From: Novosphingobium sp.
GTDB taxonomy: Bacteria > Pseudomonadota > Alphaproteobacteria > Sphingomonadales > Sphingomonadaceae
Length of the DNA stretch: 5,111 nt
Assembly (NCBI GenBank): GCA_020853995.1
Contig: JADYXV010000245.1
Location: 1 to 5,111 of the forward strand
Direction: 5' to 3'
Position 1 is the stretch's first letter. Every line of letters starts with the position of its first letter. Below are positions 1 to 4,791 of the stretch, piece after piece. The translations under genes were made by a program, and so were the position numbers. The notes beneath the pieces were generated by a model. That model was not told the origin of the DNA. It made no database searches and was given only the letters and a program-made list of their open reading frames with translations.

Positions 1-653
1 CCGGTGGCATGGGCATAACGGGTGGCAATACCGCGTCGGGCAAGGGCGGTAAGGACCAGCGCGCGCGCCTTTTCGGCATAGTCTGCAAGAAAGCCGGCCT
101 CAGGCGTGACCAGCGACACGCGTGCTTGAACGTTACATCGGCGCAAGGCTGCATCAATGCCAAAGGCCATTTCCACGCCAGCTGCCCCGCCACCAACCAC
201 AACAACTTCTGCCGTGCCGCGCCTTTGGGCCTGTTCGGCAAAGGCCGACCATTTGCTGATGAACCCGTCAACCGGCTTTACCGGTAGCAACTTGTCACTG
301 AGCGCTGAAAGCCGTGTCACATCGGCTTGGCCACCTGTGCCGAGTGAAAGAAGGTCAAAGGCCAAGCTTGCGCCCGAAGACAGATCGATCGTACGCGCAT
401 CTGCATCAAGGCCAACGATATCGGCGATTACCAGTTCCGCGCCTGCCTGCATTGCCAGCGGAGCCAGATCGATCAACAGTTCGTCCGCGCGATAATTGCC
501 AGCCAGCCAGCCTGGCAACATACCGGAATAGGCCGTGTACCGGGACGAGGTGACCAGCCAGCACTGCGCGCCCGCCAGCGGCCGCAATGCCCAGTCTGCC
601 AGAACAGAAAGGTGTGCGTGGCCGCCGCCGCCAAGGATAATCCGTTCCGCCAT
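1..653 (-). CDS. FAD-dependent pyridine nucleotide-disulfide oxidoreductase, SelD-associated type (3' end cut by window)
   Basis: Reading leftward from the ATG at 653, 217 codons are open to the window edge, so the C-terminal part is missing. Residues 5-14 (IILGGGGHAH) form the FAD-binding Rossmann motif. Residues 38-48 (RYTAYSGMLPG) followed by IDLAPLA at 61-67 are the signature I associate with the NDH-2/SQR-like oxidoreductase that is commonly fused to the N-terminus of selenide, water dikinase (SelD). LSLGTG at 102-107 is the second FAD contact, and VVVVGGGAAGVE at 150-161 is the NAD(P)-binding Rossmann motif. A stop codon lies in frame just upstream of the chosen ATG, so no longer start is possible except a GTG six codons upstream. 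The protein probably uses FAD and a pyridine nucleotide or quinone, but its substrate is unknown. Whether a SelD domain or gene follows lies outside the window. It is divergent from the DUF1499 gene. The flavoprotein call is firm; the SelD association is from memory of the family. Confidence 0.85.
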   Translation of the reverse strand, partial: MAERIILGGGGHAHLSVLADWALRPLAGAQCWLVTSSRYTAYSGMLPGWLAGNYRADELLIDLAPLAMQAGAELVIADIVGLDADARTIDLSSGASLAFDLLSLGTGGQADVTRLSALSDKLLPVKPVDGFISKWSAFAEQAQRRGTAEVVVVGGGAAGVEMAFGIDAALRRCNVQARVSLVTPEAGFLADYAEKARALVLTALARRGIATRYAHAT

Positions 654-723
654 TCCGATCTTAACTGGCACTTATCGATGCGCTGCGCGAGTCTGGCATT
701 TCATGCACTTGGGCAAAGCCGGT

Positions 724-746
724 TGACGCCTTTGCATAAGGCGTCA
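724..746. repeat. Perfect 9-bp inverted repeat between divergent genes
   Basis: TGACGCCTT at 724-732 and AAGGCGTCA at 738-746 are exact reverse complements separated by five bases (TGCAT). The repeat lies in the 136-base spacer between the start of the oxidoreductase (653, leftward) and the start of the DUF1499 gene (790, rightward). Neither side is followed by a T run, so it does not look like an intrinsic terminator. A regulator-binding operator for one or both divergent genes is the more natural reading, but I cannot name a regulator. I see no convincing -35/-10 pair in the spacer. Confidence 0.5.
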
Positions 747-789
747 GATGGTAAACCGCAGGATGCATCTGGGCATCGGGGATTCGGCA

Positions 790-1545
790 ATGACAATACA
801 ATCGGAACAAGTCCCTGCAACCAAAGGCGCGCGCATCGCACGGTGGGCGACGGGCGTGATCATGATCGCACTGGTGGTGGCAGCGCTGGGGTTAACCCTT
901 GCCCGGTACGACATCATCGGCAAGCTGACCGGGTTCTCGGCGTTCATGGCAGGCGCACTGGTGGCATTGCTGGGCTTTCTGCTTGGCCTCATTGCGCTCT
1001 GGCGCGGACGGCAGTTGCCCCTTTCAGCCAGGAAAGGTCTGCTCGGAGCCATCGCCATTGCGGCCTTCTATGTCGGTTTTCTTGCAACCCGTCCCGTGGC
1101 CGCAGGCGATGCACCAGCCCTGCATGATCTGACGACAAACCTTGCAGATCCTCCGCAGTTTGAAGTTCTGGCACTGCGCGAAGACAACCTTGTGGGGGTT
1201 GGCACGGTTGAAAACTGGCGCAAGATCCATGCGCAAGCTTATGGCCGCTTGCAGGCAGTGACGATCGCCCAGCCCGTCGCCGTCGTGGCCGCCAAGGCAG
1301 AGCGCCTTGCCCGCGAAGCCGGATGGGCAATTGCAAAGAGCGATCCTGCGCGCGGCCATCTCGAAGCCACCGCAAGTGTCTCATACATTCGCTTTCAAGA
1401 TGATGTGGTGGTGCGCATCCGTCCCGATGCCAGCGGGCTCAAGTCTACAGTCGACATGCGTTCAGTCAGTCGCGTCGGCGTAGGCGATCTTGGCATTAAC
1501 GCACGGCGGATTGATGACTTTCTGACGGCTCTTGCCAAGGACTGA
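790..1545 (+). CDS. DUF1499 domain membrane protein with three N-terminal transmembrane helices
   Basis: The 251-residue product starts with a short positively charged segment. Three hydrophobic segments follow at about 20-38, 48-70 and 83-100, then a soluble domain at about 110-250. The C-terminal domain matches the DUF1499 pattern: W and Q residues early in the domain, a GW followed by ATASVSYIRFQDDVVVRIRP, then DMRSVSRVGVGDLGINARRI near the end. The biochemical role of DUF1499 is not known to me. The fusion to three N-terminal helices is a layout I recall from alphaproteobacteria. I chose the ATG at 790 because GGGGA at 778-782 sits seven bases upstream. An in-frame ATG at 748 would give 14 more residues but overlaps the inverted repeat region and lacks a ribosome-binding site. 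The gene ends 47 bases from the convergent repressor gene and appears to be a single-gene unit, unrelated by orientation to the sulfur cluster. Confidence 0.85.
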   Translation: MTIQSEQVPATKGARIARWATGVIMIALVVAALGLTLARYDIIGKLTGFSAFMAGALVALLGFLLGLIALWRGRQLPLSARKGLLGAIAIAAFYVGFLATRPVAAGDAPALHDLTTNLADPPQFEVLALREDNLVGVGTVENWRKIHAQAYGRLQAVTIAQPVAVVAAKAERLAREAGWAIAKSDPARGHLEATASVSYIRFQDDVVVRIRPDASGLKSTVDMRSVSRVGVGDLGINARRIDDFLTALAKD

Positions 1546-1592
1546 AGCCTGCAATTGTGGTGCCTCGAAGGCGGGATCAATTGGTCCTCACC

Positions 1593-1994
1593 TTAAAGAC
1601 CTTTGGCAAAGGCCGCGATGCCTGCCAGCGATTTCAGGTCCGTTGGTGGCAAGTCCGTTGGTTGCACGGGCACTGCCGGTAAAGCGAGGGCGGGCGGGGA
1701 TCCACAAAACATGGCCTCCATCGTCTGGACACATATCCTAACGCCCTCATCGGCCAGGCTGTACCAAACCTGCTTGGCTTCTTTGCGGGTGCTGACCAGT
1801 TCTGCGCGGCGCAATTCGGCCAACTGCTGACTGAGCGCAGGCTGCGTTATGGCAGTCATCTCGCCGATTTCTGCAACAGTGCGTTCGCCGCGCAGCAGAT
1901 AGCTGAGGATCATCAGCCTTTGGGGCTGGGCATAAACGCGCAACCTTTCCGAAATATCGGCAGCAATTTCGCGGCTTTCGAAAATCGCGCTCAT
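1593..1994 (-). CDS. ArsR/SmtB-family repressor, BigR/SqrR-like but lacking the first sensor cysteine
   Basis: A 133-residue winged-helix regulator. The recognition-helix segment TQPALSQQLAELRRAELV (50-67) and the wing with KQVWYSLAD (74-82) are typical of the BigR/SqrR branch of ArsR proteins, which repress sulfide and persulfide detoxification genes and release DNA when two cysteines react with sulfane sulfur. Aligning from memory with Xylella BigR, the segment RLMLVC of BigR is RLMILS here. Ser31 (AGC) therefore replaces the first sensing cysteine, while Cys97 in MFC matches the second. The only other cysteine is Cys88, in the same C-terminal helix. A proline-rich tail of about 35 residues follows Cys97, longer than BigR, and contains the short repeat PTDLPPTDL. 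The ATG at 1994 overlaps the peroxiredoxin stop as ATGA, so translation is probably coupled. The likely target is the divergent promoter region near 2667-2706. Family assignment is strong; the inducer is inferred. Confidence 0.9.
   Translation of the reverse strand: MSAIFESREIAADISERLRVYAQPQRLMILSYLLRGERTVAEIGEMTAITQPALSQQLAELRRAELVSTRKEAKQVWYSLADEGVRICVQTMEAMFCGSPPALALPAVPVQPTDLPPTDLKSLAGIAAFAKGL
1638..1662. repeat. Short direct repeat in the 3' end of the repressor gene
   Basis: GTCCGTTGGT occurs at 1638-1647 and again at 1653-1662, a 15-base period equal to five codons. On the coding (minus) strand it produces the duplicated PTDL in the proline-rich C-terminal tail of the ArsR-type repressor. 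It looks like a small in-frame duplication in a poorly constrained tail. Confidence 0.6.
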
Positions 1995-2620
1995 GGCAGG
2001 GTACGGCAGAACCAGTCTGCACCTTCCGGCAAGTCGGCGCTGCCGTTGGGCGGCGGGGCAAGCAGGGGCTGACCGGGCTGCCAGCCTTCTGGCGCAAAGC
2101 CCTTTCCATCGTCAACGGCCTGCAGCGCCGCAATGAGGCGCAGCATTTCATCAGCCGAACGTCCGACATTTGGCGGATAACACGTAACCGCGCGGACAAC
2201 GCCTTTGGGATCGATGAAGTAGGCCGAACGCATTGCCATCGCATCAGTGCTGGCGGCGTCAATCATGCCAAAGGCATGGCCAATGACCATGCTGGGATCT
2301 TCGATGATCGGGAAGTCGATGGAAGCACCGAACTGCTGTTCTATCGCGCGAACCCACGCCAGATGGGCATAAAGACTGTCAACCGACAAGCCGAGCAGGG
2401 CGCAATCAAGCGCGGCAAATTCAGCCTTCATTCTGGCAAGGCCCAGAAATTCCGTGGTGCACACCGGCGTAAAGTCCGCAGGGTGCGAAAAGAAAATCAG
2501 CCAACGGCCGCGATATGATGAAAGCTTGACTTCGCCCTTGGTCGAACGGGCGACAAAATCCGGTGCGAAGTCTCCGATGCGGATCGTTCGTGCAGAACTG
2601 GGGCTCTGGGTTTCAGTCAT
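1991..2620 (-). CDS. Peroxiredoxin, Prx6 (1-Cys / archaeal-like) type
   Basis: A 209-residue AhpC/TSA-family peroxidase that reduces hydrogen peroxide and organic peroxides in the cytoplasm. The active-site stretch FFSHPADFTPVCTTE (43-57) contains the PxxxTxxC motif with Thr51 and peroxidatic Cys54. Arg131 in MRSAYFIDPKG is the expected conserved active-site arginine. YPPNVGRSADEMLRLIAALQ (148-167) marks the Prx6 subgroup and leads into the C-terminal dimerisation domain. Further cysteines are Cys73, Cys147 and Cys205. Cys205 lies in a terminal DWFC motif, a position reminiscent of the C-terminal cysteine of archaeal Prx6 proteins, so it may act as a resolving cysteine. The ATG at 2620 is preceded by a strong GGAAGGA. 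The gene leads the leftward arm and overlaps the repressor gene by four bases. Its place in a persulfide-detoxification locus suggests co-induction with sulfur stress, and possibly reduction of persulfide species, which is inference. Confidence 0.92.
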   Translation of the reverse strand: MTETQSPSSARTIRIGDFAPDFVARSTKGEVKLSSYRGRWLIFFSHPADFTPVCTTEFLGLARMKAEFAALDCALLGLSVDSLYAHLAWVRAIEQQFGASIDFPIIEDPSMVIGHAFGMIDAASTDAMAMRSAYFIDPKGVVRAVTCYPPNVGRSADEMLRLIAALQAVDDGKGFAPEGWQPGQPLLAPPPNGSADLPEGADWFCRTLP

Positions 2621-2624
2621 TAGG

Positions 2625-2631
2625 TCCTTCC
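2625..2631 (-). promoter_or_regulatory. Ribosome-binding site of the peroxiredoxin gene
   Basis: On the minus strand GGAAGGA lies four bases before the ATG at 2620. It is a near-ideal Shine-Dalgarno sequence and fixes the start. It suggests that the peroxiredoxin is well translated, while the downstream repressor relies on the ATGA overlap. Confidence 0.7.
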
Positions 2632-2666
2632 GTGTCGGCGCGCAGCGCCATGCCCATAAGGGGCGT

Positions 2667-2695
2667 TTGACACAACCTTGTTATTGGATTACACA
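2667..2695 (+). promoter_or_regulatory. Candidate promoter of the rightward (blh) arm
   Basis: A perfect -35 hexamer TTGACA at 2667-2672 is followed after 17 bases by TACACA at 2690-2695 as a weak -10. Transcription would begin a few bases before or near 2703 and leave a short leader before the blh start at 2729. The -10 overlaps the left half of the TTACA-N7-TGTAA dyad, so a repressor bound there would block polymerase. This rests on hexamer matching by eye. Confidence 0.5.
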
Positions 2696-2706
2696 GTTTA
2701 TGTAAA
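2678..2706 (-). promoter_or_regulatory. Candidate promoter of the leftward (peroxiredoxin-repressor) arm
   Basis: On the minus strand TTTACA (complement of 2701-2706) is followed after 17 bases by TAACAA (complement of 2678-2683). The -35 matches the consensus at five of six positions and the -10 is weak. It interleaves with the rightward promoter, so the two arms would share one control region and compete for polymerase. Confidence 0.4.
2689..2705. promoter_or_regulatory. AT-rich dyad TTACA-N7-TGTAA, candidate operator of the ArsR-type repressor
   Basis: TTACA at 2689-2693 and TGTAA at 2701-2705 are exact reverse complements around seven bases (CAGTTTA), in the only clearly AT-rich patch of the window. 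ArsR-family dimers bind imperfect AT-rich dyads of this size. It overlaps the -10 candidate of the rightward promoter and the -35 candidate of the leftward one, so a single bound dimer could repress both arms, including the repressor's own gene. The link to this repressor is inference from position and family habit. Confidence 0.5.
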
Positions 2707-2718
2707 TATGATTTCGAC

Positions 2719-2722
2719 GGAG
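2719..2722 (+). promoter_or_regulatory. Ribosome-binding site that fixes the blh start
   Basis: GGAG lies six bases upstream of the ATG at 2729. The earlier in-frame ATGs at 2678 and 2708 have no comparable site, and the one at 2678 would put the N-terminus inside the promoter and operator candidates, so 2729 is preferred. Confidence 0.6.
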
Positions 2723-2728
2723 ATTTCC

Positions 2729-3658
2729 ATGACCGACTCGCTGTCCGACATCGCGCTGTCCAAGGCAAATGCCCAGGTTGCTGCCGCGCAAGCAGGCGTG
2801 CCCGTCATCAAGGCTTTTTTCGATAAGGCGACGTTCACGGTCACTTACGTCGTCCATGATCCCGAAAGCAGACGCGCCGCTATTATCGACAGCGTCCTGG
2901 ACTATGATCCAGCTTCGGGTCGCACCTCCTTCTCCTCGGCAGATGCGGTTATCGCCTATGTGGGGGAGAAGGAGCTTTCAGTTGATTGGCTGCTGGAAAC
3001 GCACGCCCATGCCGATCACCTTTCAGCCGCGCCCTATCTGCAGCAAAAGCTCGGCGGCAAAATCGCCATCGGCGAACATATCGTCACCGTGCAAAATGTG
3101 TTTGGAAAGCTGTTCAACGCCGGTACCGATTTTCAGCGGGATGGCTCGGATTTTGACCAGTTATGGAAAGATGGTGACCAGTTCGCGATCGGCAATCTGA
3201 GCGTTACTGTGCTCCATGTCCCCGGCCATACGCCAGCCTGCATTGCCTATGTCATTGGTGATGCAGTATTTGTTGGCGATACCATGTTCATGCCGGATTA
3301 TGGTACGGCGCGGGCAGATTTTCCGGGCGGCGATGCGCGCACGCTCTATCAATCCGCGCGGCGCATCTTGTCGCTGCCGCCTGAAACCCGTCTATTCATG
3401 TGTCATGACTATTTGCCGGCAGGGCGCACGGAATTTGTGTGGGAAACCACTGTCGAGGCCGAGCGGAAAGCCAATATCCATATCCATGACGGCCAGACCG
3501 AGGACGACTTTGTTGCCATGCGCGAAGCGCGTGACGCCAAATTGGACATGCCACGCCTGATCCTGCCATCGGTGCAGGTAAACATGCGGGCCGGGCACAT
3601 GCCTGCTGCCGAGGAGAATGGTGTGACATATCTTAAAATTCCGGTGAACGCCGTATGA
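2729..3658 (+). CDS. blh: MBL-fold persulfide dioxygenase (Blh / ETHE1-like)
   Basis: The 309-residue product is a metallo-beta-lactamase-fold protein of the Blh/ETHE1 group, non-heme iron enzymes that oxidise glutathione persulfide to glutathione and sulfite. The metal motif THAHADH is at 91-97 (His92, His94, Asp96, His97). VLHVPGHTPACIAY (161-174) supplies His167, VGDTMFMPDYGTARADFPGG (182-201) supplies Asp184, and MCHDY (224-228) supplies His226. By analogy with human ETHE1, the mononuclear iron would be held by His92, His167 and Asp184. A C-terminal PSVQVNMRAG plus YLKIP segment is also typical of the group. Unlike the Blh proteins in which an N-terminal DUF442 domain is fused to the MBL domain, this one has only a short N-terminal helix-like segment; the DUF442 protein is a separate gene at 4763. 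It is first in the rightward arm, and its stop overlaps the next start as ATGA. Enzyme activity is inferred from family and context; the fold and ligand set are directly visible. Confidence 0.9.
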   Translation: MTDSLSDIALSKANAQVAAAQAGVPVIKAFFDKATFTVTYVVHDPESRRAAIIDSVLDYDPASGRTSFSSADAVIAYVGEKELSVDWLLETHAHADHLSAAPYLQQKLGGKIAIGEHIVTVQNVFGKLFNAGTDFQRDGSDFDQLWKDGDQFAIGNLSVTVLHVPGHTPACIAYVIGDAVFVGDTMFMPDYGTARADFPGGDARTLYQSARRILSLPPETRLFMCHDYLPAGRTEFVWETTVEAERKANIHIHDGQTEDDFVAMREARDAKLDMPRLILPSVQVNMRAGHMPAAEENGVTYLKIPVNAV

Positions 3659-4095
3659 TCCCGGGCTTTCCAAACGCAATGCCGGTTCAGGGCTTGACCG
3701 GCGGCCTGCTGATCGGGTTGGCCGCAGCGCTCATGTTGCTTGGCCTCGGGCGCATTGCCGGCGTTAGCGGCCTTGCCGCGCGGGCGACCGGCATCACCAA
3801 CGCAGGTGCTCCGCGTGACGTCGCCGTCGCCTTCGTGTTGGGCTTGCCATTGGGGGCATTGATCATTGCCGTGCTGACCGGCGGAATAACTGCCCATTTC
3901 CCTAAATCCGTCTGGCCGCTGGTCATCGGGGGATTGCTGGTCGGCTACGGCACGCGGCTTGGTTCGGGCTGCACCAGCGGGCACGGCGTATGCGGACTAT
4001 CGCGGCTTTCGCCCCGATCAATGGTGGCAACCGCGTTGTTCATATCCAGCGGTTTTGTCACTGTCGGTCTGCTGCGGGCAGGGGGGGGATTGTGA
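3655..4095 (+). CDS. YeeE/YedE-family transporter, first half
   Basis: A 146-residue hydrophobic inner-membrane protein with helices at about 14-33, 56-76, 87-103 and 122-141. The segment GSGCTSGHGVCGLSRLSPRS (103-122) is the hallmark YeeE/YedE motif. Its Cys106 and, in this case, Cys113 lie where the thiosulfate transporter TsuA of this superfamily is thought to relay substrate through cysteines. Full-length family members carry two such units in one chain; here the second unit is the next gene, so the two products probably assemble as a heteromeric channel for thiosulfate or a related sulfur species. Direction and substrate are not shown by the sequence. The start overlaps the blh stop (ATGA), indicating coupled translation. 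The last codons before the stop are encoded by a run of eight G at 4081-4088. Paired YeeE-like genes are a known part of bigR-blh operons. Confidence 0.9.
   Translation: MIPGFPNAMPVQGLTGGLLIGLAAALMLLGLGRIAGVSGLAARATGITNAGAPRDVAVAFVLGLPLGALIIAVLTGGITAHFPKSVWPLVIGGLLVGYGTRLGSGCTSGHGVCGLSRLSPRSMVATALFISSGFVTVGLLRAGGGL
4081..4088 (+). repeat. Run of eight G at the junction of the two transporter halves
   Basis: Eight consecutive G end the first YeeE-like gene and also serve as the Shine-Dalgarno stretch for the ATG at 4095. Gaining one G, or a -1 slip of the ribosome on the run, would bypass the TGA at 4093-4095 and continue through ATT GTG ATG into the second gene in frame. The run is thus a possible switch between split and fused transporter, or a place for sequencing error. 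Confidence 0.6.
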
Positions 4096-4511
4096 TGCGG
4101 ATTGTTATCGCTCTGGCTTCCGGCCTGTTGTTCGGTGCAGGTCTTGCATGGTCTGGCATGGCTGATCCCATGCGCGTCCAGGCCTTTCTGGACCTTTTCG
4201 GCAATTGGGACCCCACGCTCGTCTTTGTGATGGGCGGTGCCATCATTCCGATGGCCATTGCCTGGATCATCAAGGGAAGGCTTTCAACCCCGCTGGCTGC
4301 GCCCGGTTTCGAACTGCCGGGCACAACGCAACTGGACCGGCCATTGGCCGCAGGCGCCATCCTGTTCGGTATGGGCTGGGGGATTTCGGGCCTGTGCCCG
4401 GGTCCTGCTCTGGCTGATCTGGCCATTGCACCGCTGGCTGTTCTGCCATTCGTGCTGGCCATGTTCGCAGGCATGATCCTGCATCGTTTCTTCCCGCTGA
4501 AATTACGCTGA
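4095..4511 (+). CDS. YeeE/YedE-family transporter, second half (DUF6691-like)
   Basis: A 138-residue inner-membrane protein with hydrophobic segments at about 3-19, 41-59, 83-100 and 109-129. SGMADPMRVQAFLDLFGNWD (20-39) and GWGISGLCPGPAL (94-106, with Cys101) are characteristic of the short partner that accompanies a YeeE/YedE half in alpha- and gammaproteobacteria, annotated DUF6691. It is expected to pair with the product of the preceding gene to form the complete sulfur-compound transporter. The ATG at 4095 overlaps the preceding TGA (TGATG), with the G run as ribosome-binding site. A GTG at 4092 in the same frame is an alternative start adding one residue. The frame is open far upstream, to 3990, which is why a one-base slip would fuse both proteins; that upstream part overlaps the first gene and carries no family signature. 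Confidence 0.87.
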   Translation: MRIVIALASGLLFGAGLAWSGMADPMRVQAFLDLFGNWDPTLVFVMGGAIIPMAIAWIIKGRLSTPLAAPGFELPGTTQLDRPLAAGAILFGMGWGISGLCPGPALADLAIAPLAVLPFVLAMFAGMILHRFFPLKLR

Positions 4512-4525
4512 AAAGGCATCAGGCA

Positions 4526-4729
4526 ATGACCAAAAACATGGGCTCGATTGATCGTACACTGCGTCTGGTGGCTGTCGTCGCAATAGGCGCGGCGTACTTG
4601 CTCGGCTATCTATCGGGCACGGTGGCCATTGCTGCGGGCGTTATTGCAGCGGCGTTTTTCCTGACCAGTCTGGTCGGCACATGCCCTGCTTATCTGCCCT
4701 TCGGCCTTTCCACGCGGAACAGGCCCTGA
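4526..4729 (+). CDS. Small DUF2892 (YgaP-type transmembrane) protein
   Basis: A 67-residue protein beginning with MTKNMGSIDRTLRL, the standard opening of DUF2892 proteins (compare MKKNMGxxDRxLR), followed by two hydrophobic helices at about 14-29 and 32-50. It ends with GTCPAYLPFGLST, which matches the terminal GxCPxYxxxGxST pattern. In YgaP of E. coli this membrane module is fused to a rhodanese domain and the pair handles persulfide sulfur. Here the rhodanese-like domain is the next gene, so the two products may act together at the inner membrane. Cys53 is its only cysteine. It lies 14 bases after the transporter gene, with AAGG/CAGG-like sequence at 4513-4523 as a modest ribosome-binding site. 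Confidence 0.88.
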   Translation: MTKNMGSIDRTLRLVAVVAIGAAYLLGYLSGTVAIAAGVIAAAFFLTSLVGTCPAYLPFGLSTRNRP

Positions 4730-4737
4730 ATTGTCAC

Positions 4738-4791
4738 AACCCCGGCCTGACAGGATATCAAGATGACTTTCAAATCGATCGGGCCGGGGTT
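4738..4791 (+). promoter_or_regulatory. GC-rich stem-loop enclosing the ribosome-binding site and start of the DUF442 gene
   Basis: AACCCCGGCC at 4738-4747 and GGCCGGGGTT at 4782-4791 pair perfectly. The stem extends inward by a U-G wobble and two more pairs (4748-4750 with 4779-4781), giving 13 base pairs and a 28-base loop. That loop holds AGGA at 4752-4755 and the ATG at 4763-4765. The right arm is also coding sequence (residues 6-10 of the next protein). No T run follows, so a classical terminator is unlikely. A role in translation control, mRNA processing or segment-specific stability is plausible but inferred. Confidence 0.6.

Noticed and set aside
157..553. Plus-strand open frames at the left end
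   Set aside because: They have no recognisable domain and lie opposite the flavoprotein, whose motifs are unmistakable on the minus strand.
748..789. Fourteen-residue extension of the DUF1499 protein from the ATG at 748 (or 763)
   Set aside because: Neither start has a Shine-Dalgarno sequence, while GGGGA is well placed before the ATG at 790.
1552..1583. Possible terminator between the convergent DUF1499 and repressor genes (two CAATTG copies flanking GCCT-CGA-AGGC)
   Set aside because: The stem would be short and interrupted and there is no T run on either strand, so I do not call a terminator.
2637..2664. Small inverted repeats GGCGC-GCA-GCGCC and GCCC-ATAAG-GGGC in the peroxiredoxin leader
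   Set aside because: Stems of four to five GC-rich pairs are expected often by chance in DNA of this composition, and no regulatory logic is visible.
2678..2728. Seventeen-residue N-terminal extension of the dioxygenase starting at an upstream ATG
   Set aside because: It has no ribosome-binding site, would start inside the candidate promoter, and family similarity begins only after the ATG at 2729, which has GGAG six bases upstream.
3409..3984. Minus-strand open frame of 191 codons opposite the dioxygenase and transporter genes
   Set aside because: It is low-complexity and without family signature, and it is antisense to two genes with clear motifs.
3990..4094. Upstream extension of the second transporter half to an ATG at 3990
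   Set aside because: It would overlap the first half over its conserved motif in another frame, and the extra residues show no family similarity; the ATG at 4095 fits the family start.
4058..4519. Minus-strand open frame of 153 codons opposite the second transporter half
   Set aside because: Its composition is that of an antisense shadow of a hydrophobic gene and it has no ribosome-binding site or domain signature.
4738..4791. Reading the large hairpin as an intrinsic terminator after the DUF2892 gene
   Set aside because: It is followed by CTTCG rather than a T run, its loop is long, and it contains a well-formed start of the next operon gene.
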